Source of the DNA: Chloroflexota bacterium
GTDB taxonomy: Bacteria > Chloroflexota > Ktedonobacteria > Ktedonobacterales > Ktedonobacteraceae
Assembly (NCBI GenBank): GCA_902810755.1
Contig: CADDYT010000010.1
Coordinates: forward strand, 12,570 to 76,569
Length of the DNA stretch: 64,000 nucleotides
Direction of reading: 5' to 3'
Both the position numbers and the translations under genes were made by a program. The notes below the pieces were generated by a model that saw only the letters and a program-made list of their open reading frames with translations, ran no database searches and was not told the origin of the DNA. This document shows positions 1 through 8,706 of the stretch, one piece after another (position 1 is the stretch's first letter; each line of letters starts with the position of its first letter).

Positions 1-106
1 TCCTGTTCTGATCCTCGTCGGCAGCTCGCAGTGAAGGGCTGATGCCCTGGAAGCTCAGTTCTGGCCCCTGCTTTCCGGGCAGCGGGTTTTGCTGCTGATT
101 TGCCAT
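1..106 (-). CDS. 5' end of an unknown protein (partial)
   Basis: An ATG at 106 (minus strand) opens a frame that stays open to the window edge, giving 35 codons that begin MANQQQNPLPGKQG. A purine-rich AAGGTGG lies about 10 nt upstream and would serve as ribosome binding site. The peptide is rich in Gln and Pro and resembles the disordered start of a longer protein. It would be transcribed in the same direction as the LuxR-type gene ending at 223. The family is not recognised, and the gene is called only from start, binding site and open frame. Confidence 0.45.
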   Translation of the reverse strand, partial: MANQQQNPLPGKQGPELSFQGISPSLRAADEDQNR

Positions 107-222
107 GTTATCGTATCCACCTTCTAGTGCTAAAGCGAAAGTTCAACAAATACAGTATACAAGAGTTTGAAATCTTCATATACTGTAACTATTCTGGACA
201 CGAAAGAGGAAATGGAGTAGTT

Positions 223-3075
223 TCATGGCATGTTTTTGAGGTCCACAAGGCCATGTTCAAAGGCGAAGCGGGTGGCGGCGCTGCGTGAGGAGACGCCGAT
301 TTTAGCGTAGATGGAGCGCAGATGGGTATTGACGGTACGCGGGCTGAGGACCAGTTGCTCGGCGATGCGCGCGTCGGGCAGGCCCTGAGCGACGAGGTGC
401 AGCACATCGACTTCGCGGGCAGTCAATCCTGCCGGGTAGGCGGGTCGTTGCTTTACCGGAGCAGGTTCGTCTGGAGCGGGAACGGAGATGCGTGCCACCA
501 TGCTGAGGGCGAGTTTGAGCGTCATAGTGCGCCCGTAGGCCCAGCTTTCGTTGAAGGCGCGTTCGCCCAGCGTCTCGCGCAGCGTGGCTACCTCGTGTTC
601 ATGCCGGGCGAAAAAAGTAGGTGGCAGGGGAATCTGCATCCAGTCGCGCAGGCCCTCGACGGTGCCGAGGAATTGCGCGGCTCGTTCGGGCAGGCCGATC
701 TGGCGGCACAGCCAGGAGAACGTTTCGAGCGTGGAGAGCAGGCCCAGGCGATCTCCGACCTCTGAGGCAAGCTGCAAGCTCTGTTTGAGGAGGATGCATG
801 CCTGTGCCGTATCTTCGCGCGCGCGCGCGATGTCACCGAGGCCAAAGAGCGCGCCGGACATGCTCACGCGGTCGTTGATTTCGCGTGTGAGCGTCAGGCA
901 CTGCTCATAGTAGGCGGTGGCGGCCTCATAGTTGCCCTGATAGCGTTCCAGGTCGCCGAGGCCGAGCAGAAGTTGCGTGATGCCGGGCATATGGCCGATC
1001 TCGCGCACCAGCCGCAGGCTCTCTTTGAGCGAGCGTGCTGCCTGCCGCATATCGTTCTCGTAGATGGCGATCTGCCCCAGCCCGGTCAGCGCCACCGCCT
1101 GTATCTGCCGGTTGCCCAGCATAGCGGTCAGCGTCAGGCATTCCTCAAAGCGCGCCCGCGCGGCCTCGTAGTTGCCTTGCAGGCGCAGGATATCGCCGAT
1201 GCCGGTCAGGCAGATGCTCTGGCTCCAGCGGTCGCCGCTCTCCTGAAAGAGCGAGAGGGCGCGCGTATAGAGAAAATGGGCTGTTTTGAGCTTACCCTGC
1301 AAACGCATGATGTTGCCGAGATGCACCTGCACAGAAGCCTGCCCGTTCAGATCGCCCACCTCGCGCAGCAGCATCAGGCTGATATGGAAGCGCGTGCGGG
1401 CGCGGTCGAAATTGCACAGCCTGCTCTCAATCTGCCCGTGAATGCTGTGCAGCGTGCCTCTGGCCCAGCGATCATCCGATTCCTTAAGGATGACCGAGCC
1501 GGCTTCGGCGAAGCTGCGCGCCGCCTCGCTATTGCCCAGATAGAGTTCCAGCATGGCCAGCGCGCCACAGGCGAGGGCCTGCGTGCGCCGCGCGCCCACC
1601 TGTGCGGCCAGCCTGCGGCTCTCCTCGTGGCGCGCCCGTGCCAGCGCAAGATCGTTGCGCATGTGGGCCATGACGCCGGAGGCGTAGAGGACTCTGGCGC
1701 GTAAGGCCAGCAAGGGCGATGCCTCGCTGAGGGCCAGCACCTCTTCGAGCCAGTTGTGGCCCTCACTCAAGGAGCCGCGCACCTGCAAAAAGCCGCCCAG
1801 CGCGCTCGCCAGCCGCAGGGCCTGCTCAACCTCTTCGGCGGCGAGAACCCAACGCATGGCGGCCCGCAGATTGCCCGTCTCGCGATCCAGCCGGGCCAGA
1901 GCGGCTCGCTGGCCGCCGCCATACAGTTCAGGCTCAACCTCTTCGGCCAGCTGAAGATAGAACTGAGCGTGCCGCCGCTGCGCCTCCGCGCGCTCTCTGT
2001 GCTTTTCCAGGCTATCCAGCGCGTATTCGCGAATCGTTTCCAGCAACATGAAGCGCATCTCTCCCGGCGCTGCCTCCACCACGCGCACCAGACTTTTGTC
2101 GACCAGTGAGGTGAGCAATTCAAGCGTCCCGTCTTCGTCGACTCCATCTGCCGCGCCGATCGCAGCTGCCGCCTCCAGCGTCCAGTTGCCAACGAGGACG
2201 CCGAGCTGGCGGAAGAAACGCTGTTCGCTCTCAGAGAGTAGATCATAGCTCCAGTCGAGCGTCTTGCGCAGAGTTTGCTGGCGCGCAGGCAAATTGCGCG
2301 CCCCGCCGGTCAGAAAGCTCAGGCGGCTCTGCAAACGCGCCAGAATGGCCTGCGGCGTCAACAGCTTGATGCGTGCGGCAGCCAGTTCAATCGCCAGGGG
2401 CAGGCCGTCCAGTTGCACGCAAATTTCCGCCACCGCCCGCGCATTCTCCTCCGTCAGCGCGAAGGAGGGCTTGACCGCCTGCGCCCGCTCCACAAAAAGC
2501 GTCACAGCAGCCGAAGCTATGGAAGATAACGCATCTTTCCCCTGCGCAGCAAGGTCAGGTAATGGCAGGGGCAGCACCTCAAACTCGCGTTCTCCATAGA
2601 GGTGCAGCGCCTCGCGGCTGGTGGCGAGAACTTTCAGGTGTGGGGCCAGCGTGAGTAGATCGGCCAGTAGAGGGCCAGCCGCCAGCACATGCTCAAAGTT
2701 GTCCAGCAGCAGCAACAATGCTTTCTCGCGTACATACGCCCGCAGCATCTCCAGCAGCGACTGGTGCGCCACCTCCTCAATGCCCAGCGCCTGCGCAATC
2801 GCGGGCAGCACCAGTTCCGGCTCGCGCAGGGGCGCCAGCGAGACAAAGCAGGCGCCGTCCTGGAACTCAGCCGCCAGCGCGCGCGCAACTTCCAGCGCCA
2901 GTCGCGTCTTGCCCACGCCGCCCGGCCCTGTCAGCGTCAGCAGTCGCACATCCTCACGCCGCAGCAGAACTGCCAGCGCGGCGATTTCGTCTGCGCGGCC
3001 AATTGTCACGTTCATCTCTACAGGCAGCGTCCACGAAACAGTATGCACTTCTGAAGAGGGATGAGAAATGGTCAT
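223..3075 (-). CDS. LuxR-family regulator with NB-ARC-like ATPase and TPR array
   Basis: A 950-residue signal-transduction ATPase with a LuxR-type DNA-binding end. The P-loop TGPGGVGKT is near residues 49-57 and a Walker B-like LLLLDNFEHV near 121-130. A long middle part (about 430-830) is made of TPR-type helical pairs with repeated GxGxIxxxxGxYxxAxxxxE patterns. The last 65 residues form a LuxR HTH (LTAREVDVLHLVAQG, then PRTVNTHLRSIYAKIG). In this family the ATPase and TPR parts act as a nucleotide- and ligand-controlled switch over the C-terminal HTH. The inducer is unknown. An AAGGTAAG sequence precedes the ATG. The length is usual for the class and no key motif is missing. Confidence 0.92.
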   Translation of the reverse strand: MTISHPSSEVHTVSWTLPVEMNVTIGRADEIAALAVLLRREDVRLLTLTGPGGVGKTRLALEVARALAAEFQDGACFVSLAPLREPELVLPAIAQALGIEEVAHQSLLEMLRAYVREKALLLLLDNFEHVLAAGPLLADLLTLAPHLKVLATSREALHLYGEREFEVLPLPLPDLAAQGKDALSSIASAAVTLFVERAQAVKPSFALTEENARAVAEICVQLDGLPLAIELAAARIKLLTPQAILARLQSRLSFLTGGARNLPARQQTLRKTLDWSYDLLSESEQRFFRQLGVLVGNWTLEAAAAIGAADGVDEDGTLELLTSLVDKSLVRVVEAAPGEMRFMLLETIREYALDSLEKHRERAEAQRRHAQFYLQLAEEVEPELYGGGQRAALARLDRETGNLRAAMRWVLAAEEVEQALRLASALGGFLQVRGSLSEGHNWLEEVLALSEASPLLALRARVLYASGVMAHMRNDLALARARHEESRRLAAQVGARRTQALACGALAMLELYLGNSEAARSFAEAGSVILKESDDRWARGTLHSIHGQIESRLCNFDRARTRFHISLMLLREVGDLNGQASVQVHLGNIMRLQGKLKTAHFLYTRALSLFQESGDRWSQSICLTGIGDILRLQGNYEAARARFEECLTLTAMLGNRQIQAVALTGLGQIAIYENDMRQAARSLKESLRLVREIGHMPGITQLLLGLGDLERYQGNYEAATAYYEQCLTLTREINDRVSMSGALFGLGDIARAREDTAQACILLKQSLQLASEVGDRLGLLSTLETFSWLCRQIGLPERAAQFLGTVEGLRDWMQIPLPPTFFARHEHEVATLRETLGERAFNESWAYGRTMTLKLALSMVARISVPAPDEPAPVKQRPAYPAGLTAREVDVLHLVAQGLPDARIAEQLVLSPRTVNTHLRSIYAKIGVSSRSAATRFAFEHGLVDLKNMP

Positions 3076-3144
3076 CTTACCTTATCGCCTCTGCACCAGG
3101 ATAGCCGCAAGGGTCATCCCCATAAGCGTTCACTTCAGGCCGTC

Positions 3145-3220
3145 GCAGGCCAGCCGCCAGGGGTGGCCCCGGAGGCGTTCACTTCAGGCCGCCGCAGGCC
3201 ACCCCTGGCGGCTGGCCTGC
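3145..3220. repeat. GC-rich inverted repeat (family B)
   Basis: A perfect 24-bp inverted repeat, 3145-3168 against 3197-3220, containing GGCCAGCCGCCAGGGGTGGC. It is followed by a related copy near 3250. The same unit recurs several times at 20,700-21,050 and a diverged form sits at 27,811-27,900. It fills the gap between the LuxR-type gene and the XRE gene. It looks like a dispersed non-coding hairpin element; short Pro/Gly-rich frames across it are artefacts of the repeat. Confidence 0.8.
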
Positions 3221-3422
3221 CTGGCGCTCGCACGGGCTTAAGTTACCGCCTCTGGGGGTGGCCCTACTATATACGGTAGCCAGTCCTGCTGATTATGTAT
3301 CTCTACCGCTATCTTAGCAAAGATGAGAAAAAGGGCGCAAGCTTGAAGTCACGCTGCTCTCTTCGTGGCTTTCAGCGAGAACATCAAAGGGATCATCTCG
3401 CCGACCTGGTTGATAGATGGCT

Positions 3423-3629
3423 TTATTCATCCGGCACGTCTTCAATCAGTTCTGAAGATGGAACGCCCAACGCCTTTGCCAGCTTTTCCAGGGTCTTGAT
3501 GGATATTTCACGATAGGGATCACGCCAGATGCCCTGTATCGTTTTGTAGTTAATATCAGCGATGCGAGAAAGTCTGAGCCTGCTCACGCCTTTTGCCTCT
3601 GCTATTTCCTTCACCCGTAGTCGTATCAT
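3423..3629 (-). CDS. Small XRE/Cro-type DNA-binding protein
   Basis: A 68-residue stand-alone helix-turn-helix protein of the Cro/C1 (XRE) type. It has the family layout: MIRLRVKEIAEAKG, the recognition region LRLSRIADINYKTIQGIW, and the typical ending ISIKTLEKLAKALGVPSSEL. The start at 3629 is preferred over the ATG at 3635 because GGAGAGGA lies directly before the upstream ATG and would leave no spacing. It is divergent from the small gene at 3769, with 139 bp between them, so it may act on that shared region. The target is unknown. Confidence 0.85.
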   Translation of the reverse strand: MIRLRVKEIAEAKGVSRLRLSRIADINYKTIQGIWRDPYREISIKTLEKLAKALGVPSSELIEDVPDE

Positions 3630-3768
3630 CGCCATTCCTCTCCAAAAGTCCTGTTCCCATTGTAGCAGAAGGGTAGCATTGACAAAACTACGCTCGTGAT
3701 AATACTATCTTATATATCACCCTTATAATGGTACTGAGTGACAACAATGGAGAAAGGAAAGGGTCACG

Positions 3769-4002
3769 ATGAGCATGAGCGAGGTTGCCCGCATACGGGA
3801 ACGGATTGAACTGGAGTGTCAGGCGTTGGCGGACATGCAACTGTTTTCCGCCACTGCCTCCCATCGCAGTATCAGGCGTCGTTATGACAACCTGGATTGT
3901 CACCGCGAGCGGTTGAGTGCGCTGGTGGGAGAGCAAGAGGCGACAAAGATCGTGGTGGATATTTATAATGAGCAGGTAGAGAACAATGGCGCTGTCTCCT
4001 GA
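3769..4002 (+). CDS. Small hypothetical helical protein
   Basis: A 77-residue cytoplasmic protein with a run of charged helix (RIRERIELECQALADMQ) and a second helix ending in VGEQEATKIVVDIYNEQ. Small proteins of this pattern are, as I recall, common in Ktedonobacteria and have no assigned function. GGAGAAAGGAAAGGG lies just before the ATG. The upstream region holds TTGACA at 3679-3684 and an AT-rich stretch after it, a weak candidate promoter. It is read away from the XRE gene. Confidence 0.7.
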   Translation: MSMSEVARIRERIELECQALADMQLFSATASHRSIRRRYDNLDCHRERLSALVGEQEATKIVVDIYNEQVENNGAVS

Positions 4003-4092
4003 GAACTGCTCTTACCTCAGGCTGCGGCCCCTGTGCTAAAATAAAGCGACAGACTGGCGATGTTCCTGTTTTTAAGCGAGTAAGGGGTGTTT

Positions 4093-4935
4093 ATGAGCGG
4101 ACTGGTATTTGCCTGTATAGCTCCCCACGGAAGCCTCGCCGTTCCTCTGCTGGGGGAAAGGGGGATGGAAAAGGCTCAGGCGACACGCGCGGCTCTGGAG
4201 GAACTTGGGCGGCGCATGGCGGCTGCACAACCGGAGACGATCGTTGTAGTTACGCCTCACGGGCATAGAATAGATATGGCGTTTTCGCTGCTGAATAATA
4301 TGCGCGTGCAGGGGACGCTCGGCCCTGAAGAGGACGGCAATGGCAATAGTTTGACGCTTTCTTTTGCAGTGGACAGGCAGCTTAACGCAGCTATTATCGA
4401 GGAAGCTCAGAAGATGGATGTTCCGGTTAAGAACGTCTACTATGCTGTAGATGACGATCCAGCATTTTCCATGCCGCTGGACTGGGGCGCGACGGTGCCA
4501 CTTTACTTTATGGGCGCGATGTTCCGGCCAAAACCGCGAGCGGTGATCGCCTGTCCCGATAGAGGCAATATGGACTGGCAACTTTTCCCGAAATTTGGGA
4601 AAGCGATCCGGCTGGCGGCGGAGGCGACGGGAAGACGGGTGGGCTTGATTGCCAGCGCGGACATGGGACACGCGCACGATATTCACGGCCCCTATGGCTT
4701 CAATCCGGCTTCGGCTGAGTACGATGCCGCGAGCATCCAGGCCGTTCAGGATCAAGAGCCGGGACGTTTGTTGCAGTTTGACCTGGACTGGATGCAGCGC
4801 GCCGCCACCGATTCCTTTGGCCAGATACTCAATCTGGCGGGGGCGATAGAGGGAACGGATTTTCGCGGCGAACTGCTCTCCTACGAGGTGCCGACGTATT
4901 TTGGCATGATGTGCGTGGCGTATGAGAAGCCTTAA
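4093..4935 (+). CDS. Class III extradiol dioxygenase (LigB)-like protein
   Basis: A 280-residue protein of the LigB/extradiol ring-cleavage dioxygenase subunit B fold. The metal-site pattern is visible: FACIAPHGS near the N-terminus (first His), VVVTPHGHRID near residue 55, and a later GLIASADMGHAHD segment near 190 that fits the catalytic His/Asp region. Members use non-haem iron or another metal and include catechol dioxygenases and MEMO-like proteins. The substrate cannot be told. ATG 4093 is chosen over the GTG at 4087 because AAGGGG is 5-6 nt from it. Its 3' end overlaps the convergent deaminase remnant by four bases. Confidence 0.8.
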   Translation: MSGLVFACIAPHGSLAVPLLGERGMEKAQATRAALEELGRRMAAAQPETIVVVTPHGHRIDMAFSLLNNMRVQGTLGPEEDGNGNSLTLSFAVDRQLNAAIIEEAQKMDVPVKNVYYAVDDDPAFSMPLDWGATVPLYFMGAMFRPKPRAVIACPDRGNMDWQLFPKFGKAIRLAAEATGRRVGLIASADMGHAHDIHGPYGFNPASAEYDAASIQAVQDQEPGRLLQFDLDWMQRAATDSFGQILNLAGAIEGTDFRGELLSYEVPTYFGMMCVAYEKP

Positions 4936-5432
4936 CGCTCAAGCACCCGCTGTAGCTGGTTGCGGGCCAGTATCTTGCCGTTGCGAATGACATAATTCGG
5001 TGGAAGCTGGCGGCGCAGCACTTCACGGGGCGTGGAGGAGGTAAGGATGTTCAGGTCGGCTTTGCAGCCGGGGTCGAGGCCATAGGCGGGCAGGCGCAGG
5101 GCGCGGGCGGCGTTGTAGGTGACGAAATCGAAGGCGGCTGCAATCTCGCCGGACGCCGCCATGTGCGCGGTGTGGCAGATGTAGGAGACGACTTCTTGCT
5201 GGTCGTTGCGTCCGAAGGGATAGAACGGGTCGGCTACATCGTCCTGAGAGGAGAAGACGTTGACGCCGTGCTGCCAGAGCTGCTTGACGCGGGTAATGCC
5301 GCCCGCGTCTATCTCCTGTACTCCCTCTTCGGCAAGCTTCCCGGCGACAGCAGTAATGCGTTCACCAGTAATGCCAATATCCCAGGTTCCCGGTTGACCG
5401 CGCAGGCTTGCGTTGCGAATAATCAAGTCCAT
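4932..5432 (-). pseudogene. Cytosine deaminase-like amidohydrolase with internal deletion
   Basis: A 166-codon frame made of the first 45 or so residues of a CodA-like amidohydrolase (MDLIIRNASLRGQPG) joined directly to its last third (GITRVKQLWQHGVNV, then DDVADPFYP, then GCKADLNIL). In E. coli CodA about 250 residues lie between these parts, including the HxH metal ligands and the central catalytic His residues. Only the late metal-binding Asp (DDV) remains. The join is in frame, so the shortened frame is intact, but it cannot form the usual active site. It is most likely a pseudogene, less likely a reused fragment. Confidence 0.8.
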
Positions 5433-5669
5433 AAGCGTCTCCTCTCAGGAATGCTCAACAAAACTCATGGATATCATGATATTCGCTTTGCTACTTCATA
5501 TGCAAGCCATGAAAAACTGCGCTCTGGCATGTCATACTTTCGTTCCGGCTTTCGATGGGCCACCGCGTTGGCTGAACACTCAGTATGGCATCTCCGCTAC
5601 AAACTCATACAGCGATGAAAGTAAGCCTGTTACTCTCACCGCCGTATGGGTTAAATTGTTACTGCACAA

Positions 5670-6767
5670 TCAGCGCACTGCCGCGTCGGCCTGCTGGGCG
5701 AGCAGTTGCAGGGTGGCGAAGAACTCTTTGGACTGGCCGATGAAGAGGCCATCATCGGTCAGGGCTTTGACCGCGCCCATCGCCGCGCCTGCCGTGCTGG
5801 TGGGGCGGACGATGGAGACGGGCGGGAACTTGCGACTGAGGAAGATGGTCGGTTCGGGCATGATCAGGTTGGTCTGGAAGTCCTCGCCGCCAAAGGGTGG
5901 GCTGTTGAGGTCGGGGAAGACCAGTCCATTGGTGGGGTCGGTCAGGGCGGGCGCGTTGCCGGCCTTGTCGTGCCACGTCTGGAAGTGAGCCGTCTCGGTC
6001 GGGCCGATGCTGAGCAGGATGCGCAGCACCTCGACATTGCTGACGCGCTGGGCCAGCGAGGGATAGAGGCTGGTGCCGCCCTGCTCGATGAATGCGAAAT
6101 GGAAGCCCGCCGTGTTGGCGATGGCCTGGATATGTTTCTTCGGCGTCAGGTCGGCGTCGGAGCGAGGTATGGCCGGGAACTGCCCCTTACTCAAGCCGGG
6201 TACGGCCTGCGGGAAGGTGTCGCCGAAATCGGGATTCTTCGTGCGGCTGCGGTAGCGCGTCCACCAGCTGGTGTCTACCGTGAGCTGCATCAGGTTGGTG
6301 AGCCGCCCGATTTGCTGCGCGCCCGTCGCCTTGCTGCCCGGCAGGGTGCGAAACTTATCCAGATTGACGGGATCAACGCCTTTTGCCACCAGGTAGGCAT
6401 TGATGAAAGTGAAGTGGCTCATCTCATCTTCGGTATTGTCATGGATATATTGTGGCATATCCCCGTCCAGCACCTGAAGGGCCTTGATGTAGGCCGGGCT
6501 GCCACTGCCGCCGGGGACTTCGCTATCCTGGATGCCGCCCAGTTCGTTATATTGCTGCCACAGATCAGTCTCGATGATTTCGGCTGCCGCCAGGAAGCGC
6601 AGGATGGCCGCGTCTCCCTTTGTGAGGCCGCCGCTGTTGAACTCGGCAAAGGCCGGTAGCCCACCGGCTAGCAGTCCGGCGCCCACAGCGCCTGCTCCTG
6701 CTACTGCCAGCCCGCGCCGCAGGAATCGTCGGCGCCCGGTCGTGTCTCTCTGTACATGGTCAGTCAT
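5670..6767 (-). CDS. Tat-exported ferritin-like domain protein
   Basis: A 365-residue exported protein. The N-terminus has a twin-arginine signal (GRRRFLRRGLAVAGAG followed by a hydrophobic Ala/Gly-rich stretch). The mature part fits the ferritin-like family seen in desiccation-related proteins: an early helix with AEIIETDLWQQYNELG, then DNTEDEMSHFTFINAYL and a later GPTETAHFQTWHD, whose Glu and His residues suit a di-metal four-helix bundle. The role is probably oxidative or iron protection at the cell surface, inferred from the family. The ATG at 6767 is preferred over a GTG at 6788. The gene is monocistronic. Confidence 0.82.
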   Translation of the reverse strand: MTDHVQRDTTGRRRFLRRGLAVAGAGAVGAGLLAGGLPAFAEFNSGGLTKGDAAILRFLAAAEIIETDLWQQYNELGGIQDSEVPGGSGSPAYIKALQVLDGDMPQYIHDNTEDEMSHFTFINAYLVAKGVDPVNLDKFRTLPGSKATGAQQIGRLTNLMQLTVDTSWWTRYRSRTKNPDFGDTFPQAVPGLSKGQFPAIPRSDADLTPKKHIQAIANTAGFHFAFIEQGGTSLYPSLAQRVSNVEVLRILLSIGPTETAHFQTWHDKAGNAPALTDPTNGLVFPDLNSPPFGGEDFQTNLIMPEPTIFLSRKFPPVSIVRPTSTAGAAMGAVKALTDDGLFIGQSKEFFATLQLLAQQADAAVR

Positions 6768-6788
6768 AATGTAACCTGTTCTTTCCAC

Positions 6789-7283
6789 GCCTCAAGGGCG
6801 TTTTGCGCACAATCTTTGCTTGATCGTGGCCGGTTTCAGCCGGAGTATGCGGTTTCCGGGTCGCGTACCCCATGCACGATGGATAGACATAATCTGTGGA
6901 GCGCCCCATGTTCGTAGCATGCTGTTGATGAATACGGGGAGGAGTTACAGGAACATGAGCAGTAAATGACCGGTATGTGATCTTTTTTTCGGCAACTCGC
7001 TGCCTCATACTATTGAAAGGTAGTCCGGGGCCTGTCATGCTGAGGGCAGTGAAGCATCCGAGGCGGACTATGCCGCCCGGTTGGTCACCACAGATGCTTC
7101 GCTGCCCTCGGCATGACAGGCGCGAGACCGATTCTCATGGCATACTGTACACAACAAAGGAGAGCGCAAGCGAAAAATACGTAGTGCGAATACGTAGTTT
7201 TGCGAATAAAGTTCAGATAAAATATGGTACACTCTTTCATGGAAGAAGACCCACGAGATGCATGGCTTGTTAGCGGGAGGAAT
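6789..7283. other. Divergent intergenic region with a family A hairpin
   Basis: A 495-bp non-coding stretch between the ferritin-like gene and the gene at 7284. It contains a long imperfect inverted repeat, 7030-7058 against 7093-7121, whose arms read CCTGTCATGCTGAGGGCAGT and its complement. This belongs to dispersed family A (also at about 8607, 31,389 and 34,846). The arms are far from both starts. AT-rich DNA at 7190-7230 could hold the promoter for the plus-strand gene. No other gene is evident. Confidence 0.7.
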
Positions 7284-7545
7284 ATGATGAGTTCAGCTCC
7301 CCTGCCCGGATACGATATGTTCATACAGCCGATCGATGCAACGGCTGCCGTGACGCCGACTGCGCTGGCACGATATGGGCTAACCTGTATTGAGCGAGGA
7401 TTGTACGCCGAGGGTGCTGTTTTCTTCGCGCTGCTGAGCGAGCGGCTGGCCCCCGGTCAGGGACCATTTCTTGCTACGCTCGATGCGCTGCGCAGCGCCA
7501 TCGCGGGCTACCTGCACGCGCAAGACGCATTGCTGGAAGCGCCGT
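7284..7545 (+). pseudogene. N-terminal remnant of a helical-repeat protein
   Basis: ATG 7284 has a strong GGGAGG site five bases upstream and opens a coherent protein start: MMSSAPLPGYDMFIQP, then TALARYGLTCIERGLYAEGA, a TPR-like helix pair. After about 85 residues, near 7540, the reading frame enters the reverse complement of a DUF4255 gene and loses any protein-like character, though it stays open to 7811. I read this as the 5' part of a gene cut by a rearrangement. The original product is not recognised. Confidence 0.6.
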
Positions 7546-7974
7546 CACGCCCGCGTTGCTGCCGTTACCCGTGCCCGGTGAGGACAGTGTGGCGCGAATT
7601 GTCTCGCGCGACAGCAGCGGCGTTTCATAGAAAAACTGGATGGCGTAGCCAGGCAAAATCTCGGCCTGCAAATCGCGCTCGCCATAGGCCGTCAAAAGGT
7701 AGTGCAGGTCAAGCGCCAGGGGCAGGTTTTCCCGCCGCTCCCCCGCAGAGGAAAGCGTACTGCCATGCCGCCAGCCGGAGTTGGGAGTCAGGCGATAGAG
7801 GTAGAGATTGAGCTGGTTGCGCTCCTCTGTCCCGTCGGCAAGCGCGCGGTCGGGCGGCAGAGCGGAAACCGTCACATCGCCCATGCCGGTGAGGGTCGGC
7901 TGCTGAACCAGCACATTGCCCAGCAGGTGCTTCAGGACTGCCGTCACCGATGCGATTGCCAGCGCGCTGCTCAT
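7474..7974 (-). pseudogene. DUF4255 (Pvc16-like) protein, C-terminus lost
   Basis: From ATG 7974 (AAAGGAGAG upstream) the protein matches DUF4255, the Pvc16 N-terminal family of contractile injection systems: MSSALAIASVTAVLKHLLG, then NQLNLYLYRLTPNSGWRH, LALDLHYLLTAYGERDLQ and AIQFFYETPLLSRETIRA. About 145 residues are kept. After roughly 7545 the frame runs into the opposite strand of the gene starting at 7284, and the usual C-terminal segment is missing. The family links to sheath/tube particles, but no other particle gene is next to it. I infer a remnant of a lost injection-system locus. Confidence 0.75.
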
Positions 7975-8059
7975 GCTCTCTCCTTTATCTGCTGTCGTCA
8001 CTTCCGCCAGCCGCTCGCCGCCTTTTCCGGGCCTGGCGCGTCAATAATCTTTCAGCGCA

Positions 8060-8341
8060 TCACTTTATATCGGGCTGACCGGTTCCGGTTAGCAGGCAGA
8101 CGTCGATAAAAGCGCGCAGGCCGGAGCCGCTCTGGAGGTAGACTTCGCGTCCACTGCTGATATGGCGAATCAGGCAACGTTCTATCTGATCTGTCTCATC
8201 GACCGAGACGCGGATCAGGAAACTGGCAGCATCCAGCAACACCTCCTGGGCGGTGTCGGTGCGCACTACCTGCAGGTGTGTTGTTCCCGCCTGTCGGTCG
8301 CGCCAGCACTTCAGGACGATGGAAAACATATTTTTAGCCAT
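8060..8341 (-). CDS. Small hypothetical protein
   Basis: A 93-residue protein beginning MAKNMFSIVLKCWRDRQAG with alternating strand-like segments (THLQVVRTD, SFLIRVSVDE, ERCLIRHISSGREVYLQSG). It looks like a compact beta-rich domain. Similar small proteins occur, as far as I recall, in Ktedonobacteria, but no function is assigned. It is followed on the same strand, 85 bp downstream, by the DUF4255 remnant, so it may once have belonged to that locus. Coding is supported by composition and an intact frame. Confidence 0.65.
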   Translation of the reverse strand: MAKNMFSIVLKCWRDRQAGTTHLQVVRTDTAQEVLLDAASFLIRVSVDETDQIERCLIRHISSGREVYLQSGSGLRAFIDVCLLTGTGQPDIK

Positions 8342-8706
8342 TGTGCCTCTGTCAGAATAAAATGACGAAGCGGAAAAGCGCCTCGCCGAAGGCTGGCCGC
8401 GTTCCCTCTCGTTTCTCCACGTAGCTTCACTAACCGACCCGCACCTACCTCGTCTTGCTTGCCTGGAAGAAATGTAGTACGAACAGTTCTGTTTTTGTTC
8501 TGGCGAAGTTCTGGCAGAGTTCTATGTTTCTGTCGTTGAGAACCACAGGTTGAGGAGCCATGCGGCGCGGCAATGAGCTGTTAGCCCTGAGTGCAGCGAA
8601 GGGGAAGCATCCCCGGTAGCCAACCGGGCGAAATGGCTACCGGGGATGCTGAGCGCAGCGAAGCATGACACGTCGGGGCCACGTTTTTCCGGCATGCTGG
8701 CAGGGT
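8342..8706. repeat. Intergenic region with hairpin and family A half-units
   Basis: A 365-bp gap without a gene. It holds a perfect 16-bp stem, 8607-8622 against 8634-8649 (GCATCCCCGGTAGCCA and complement), flanked on both sides by GAGyGCAGCGAAG units of family A (8588-8604 and 8650-8670). The structure lies downstream of the PLD gene, so it may also end transcription. The rest shows nothing clear. Confidence 0.7.
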
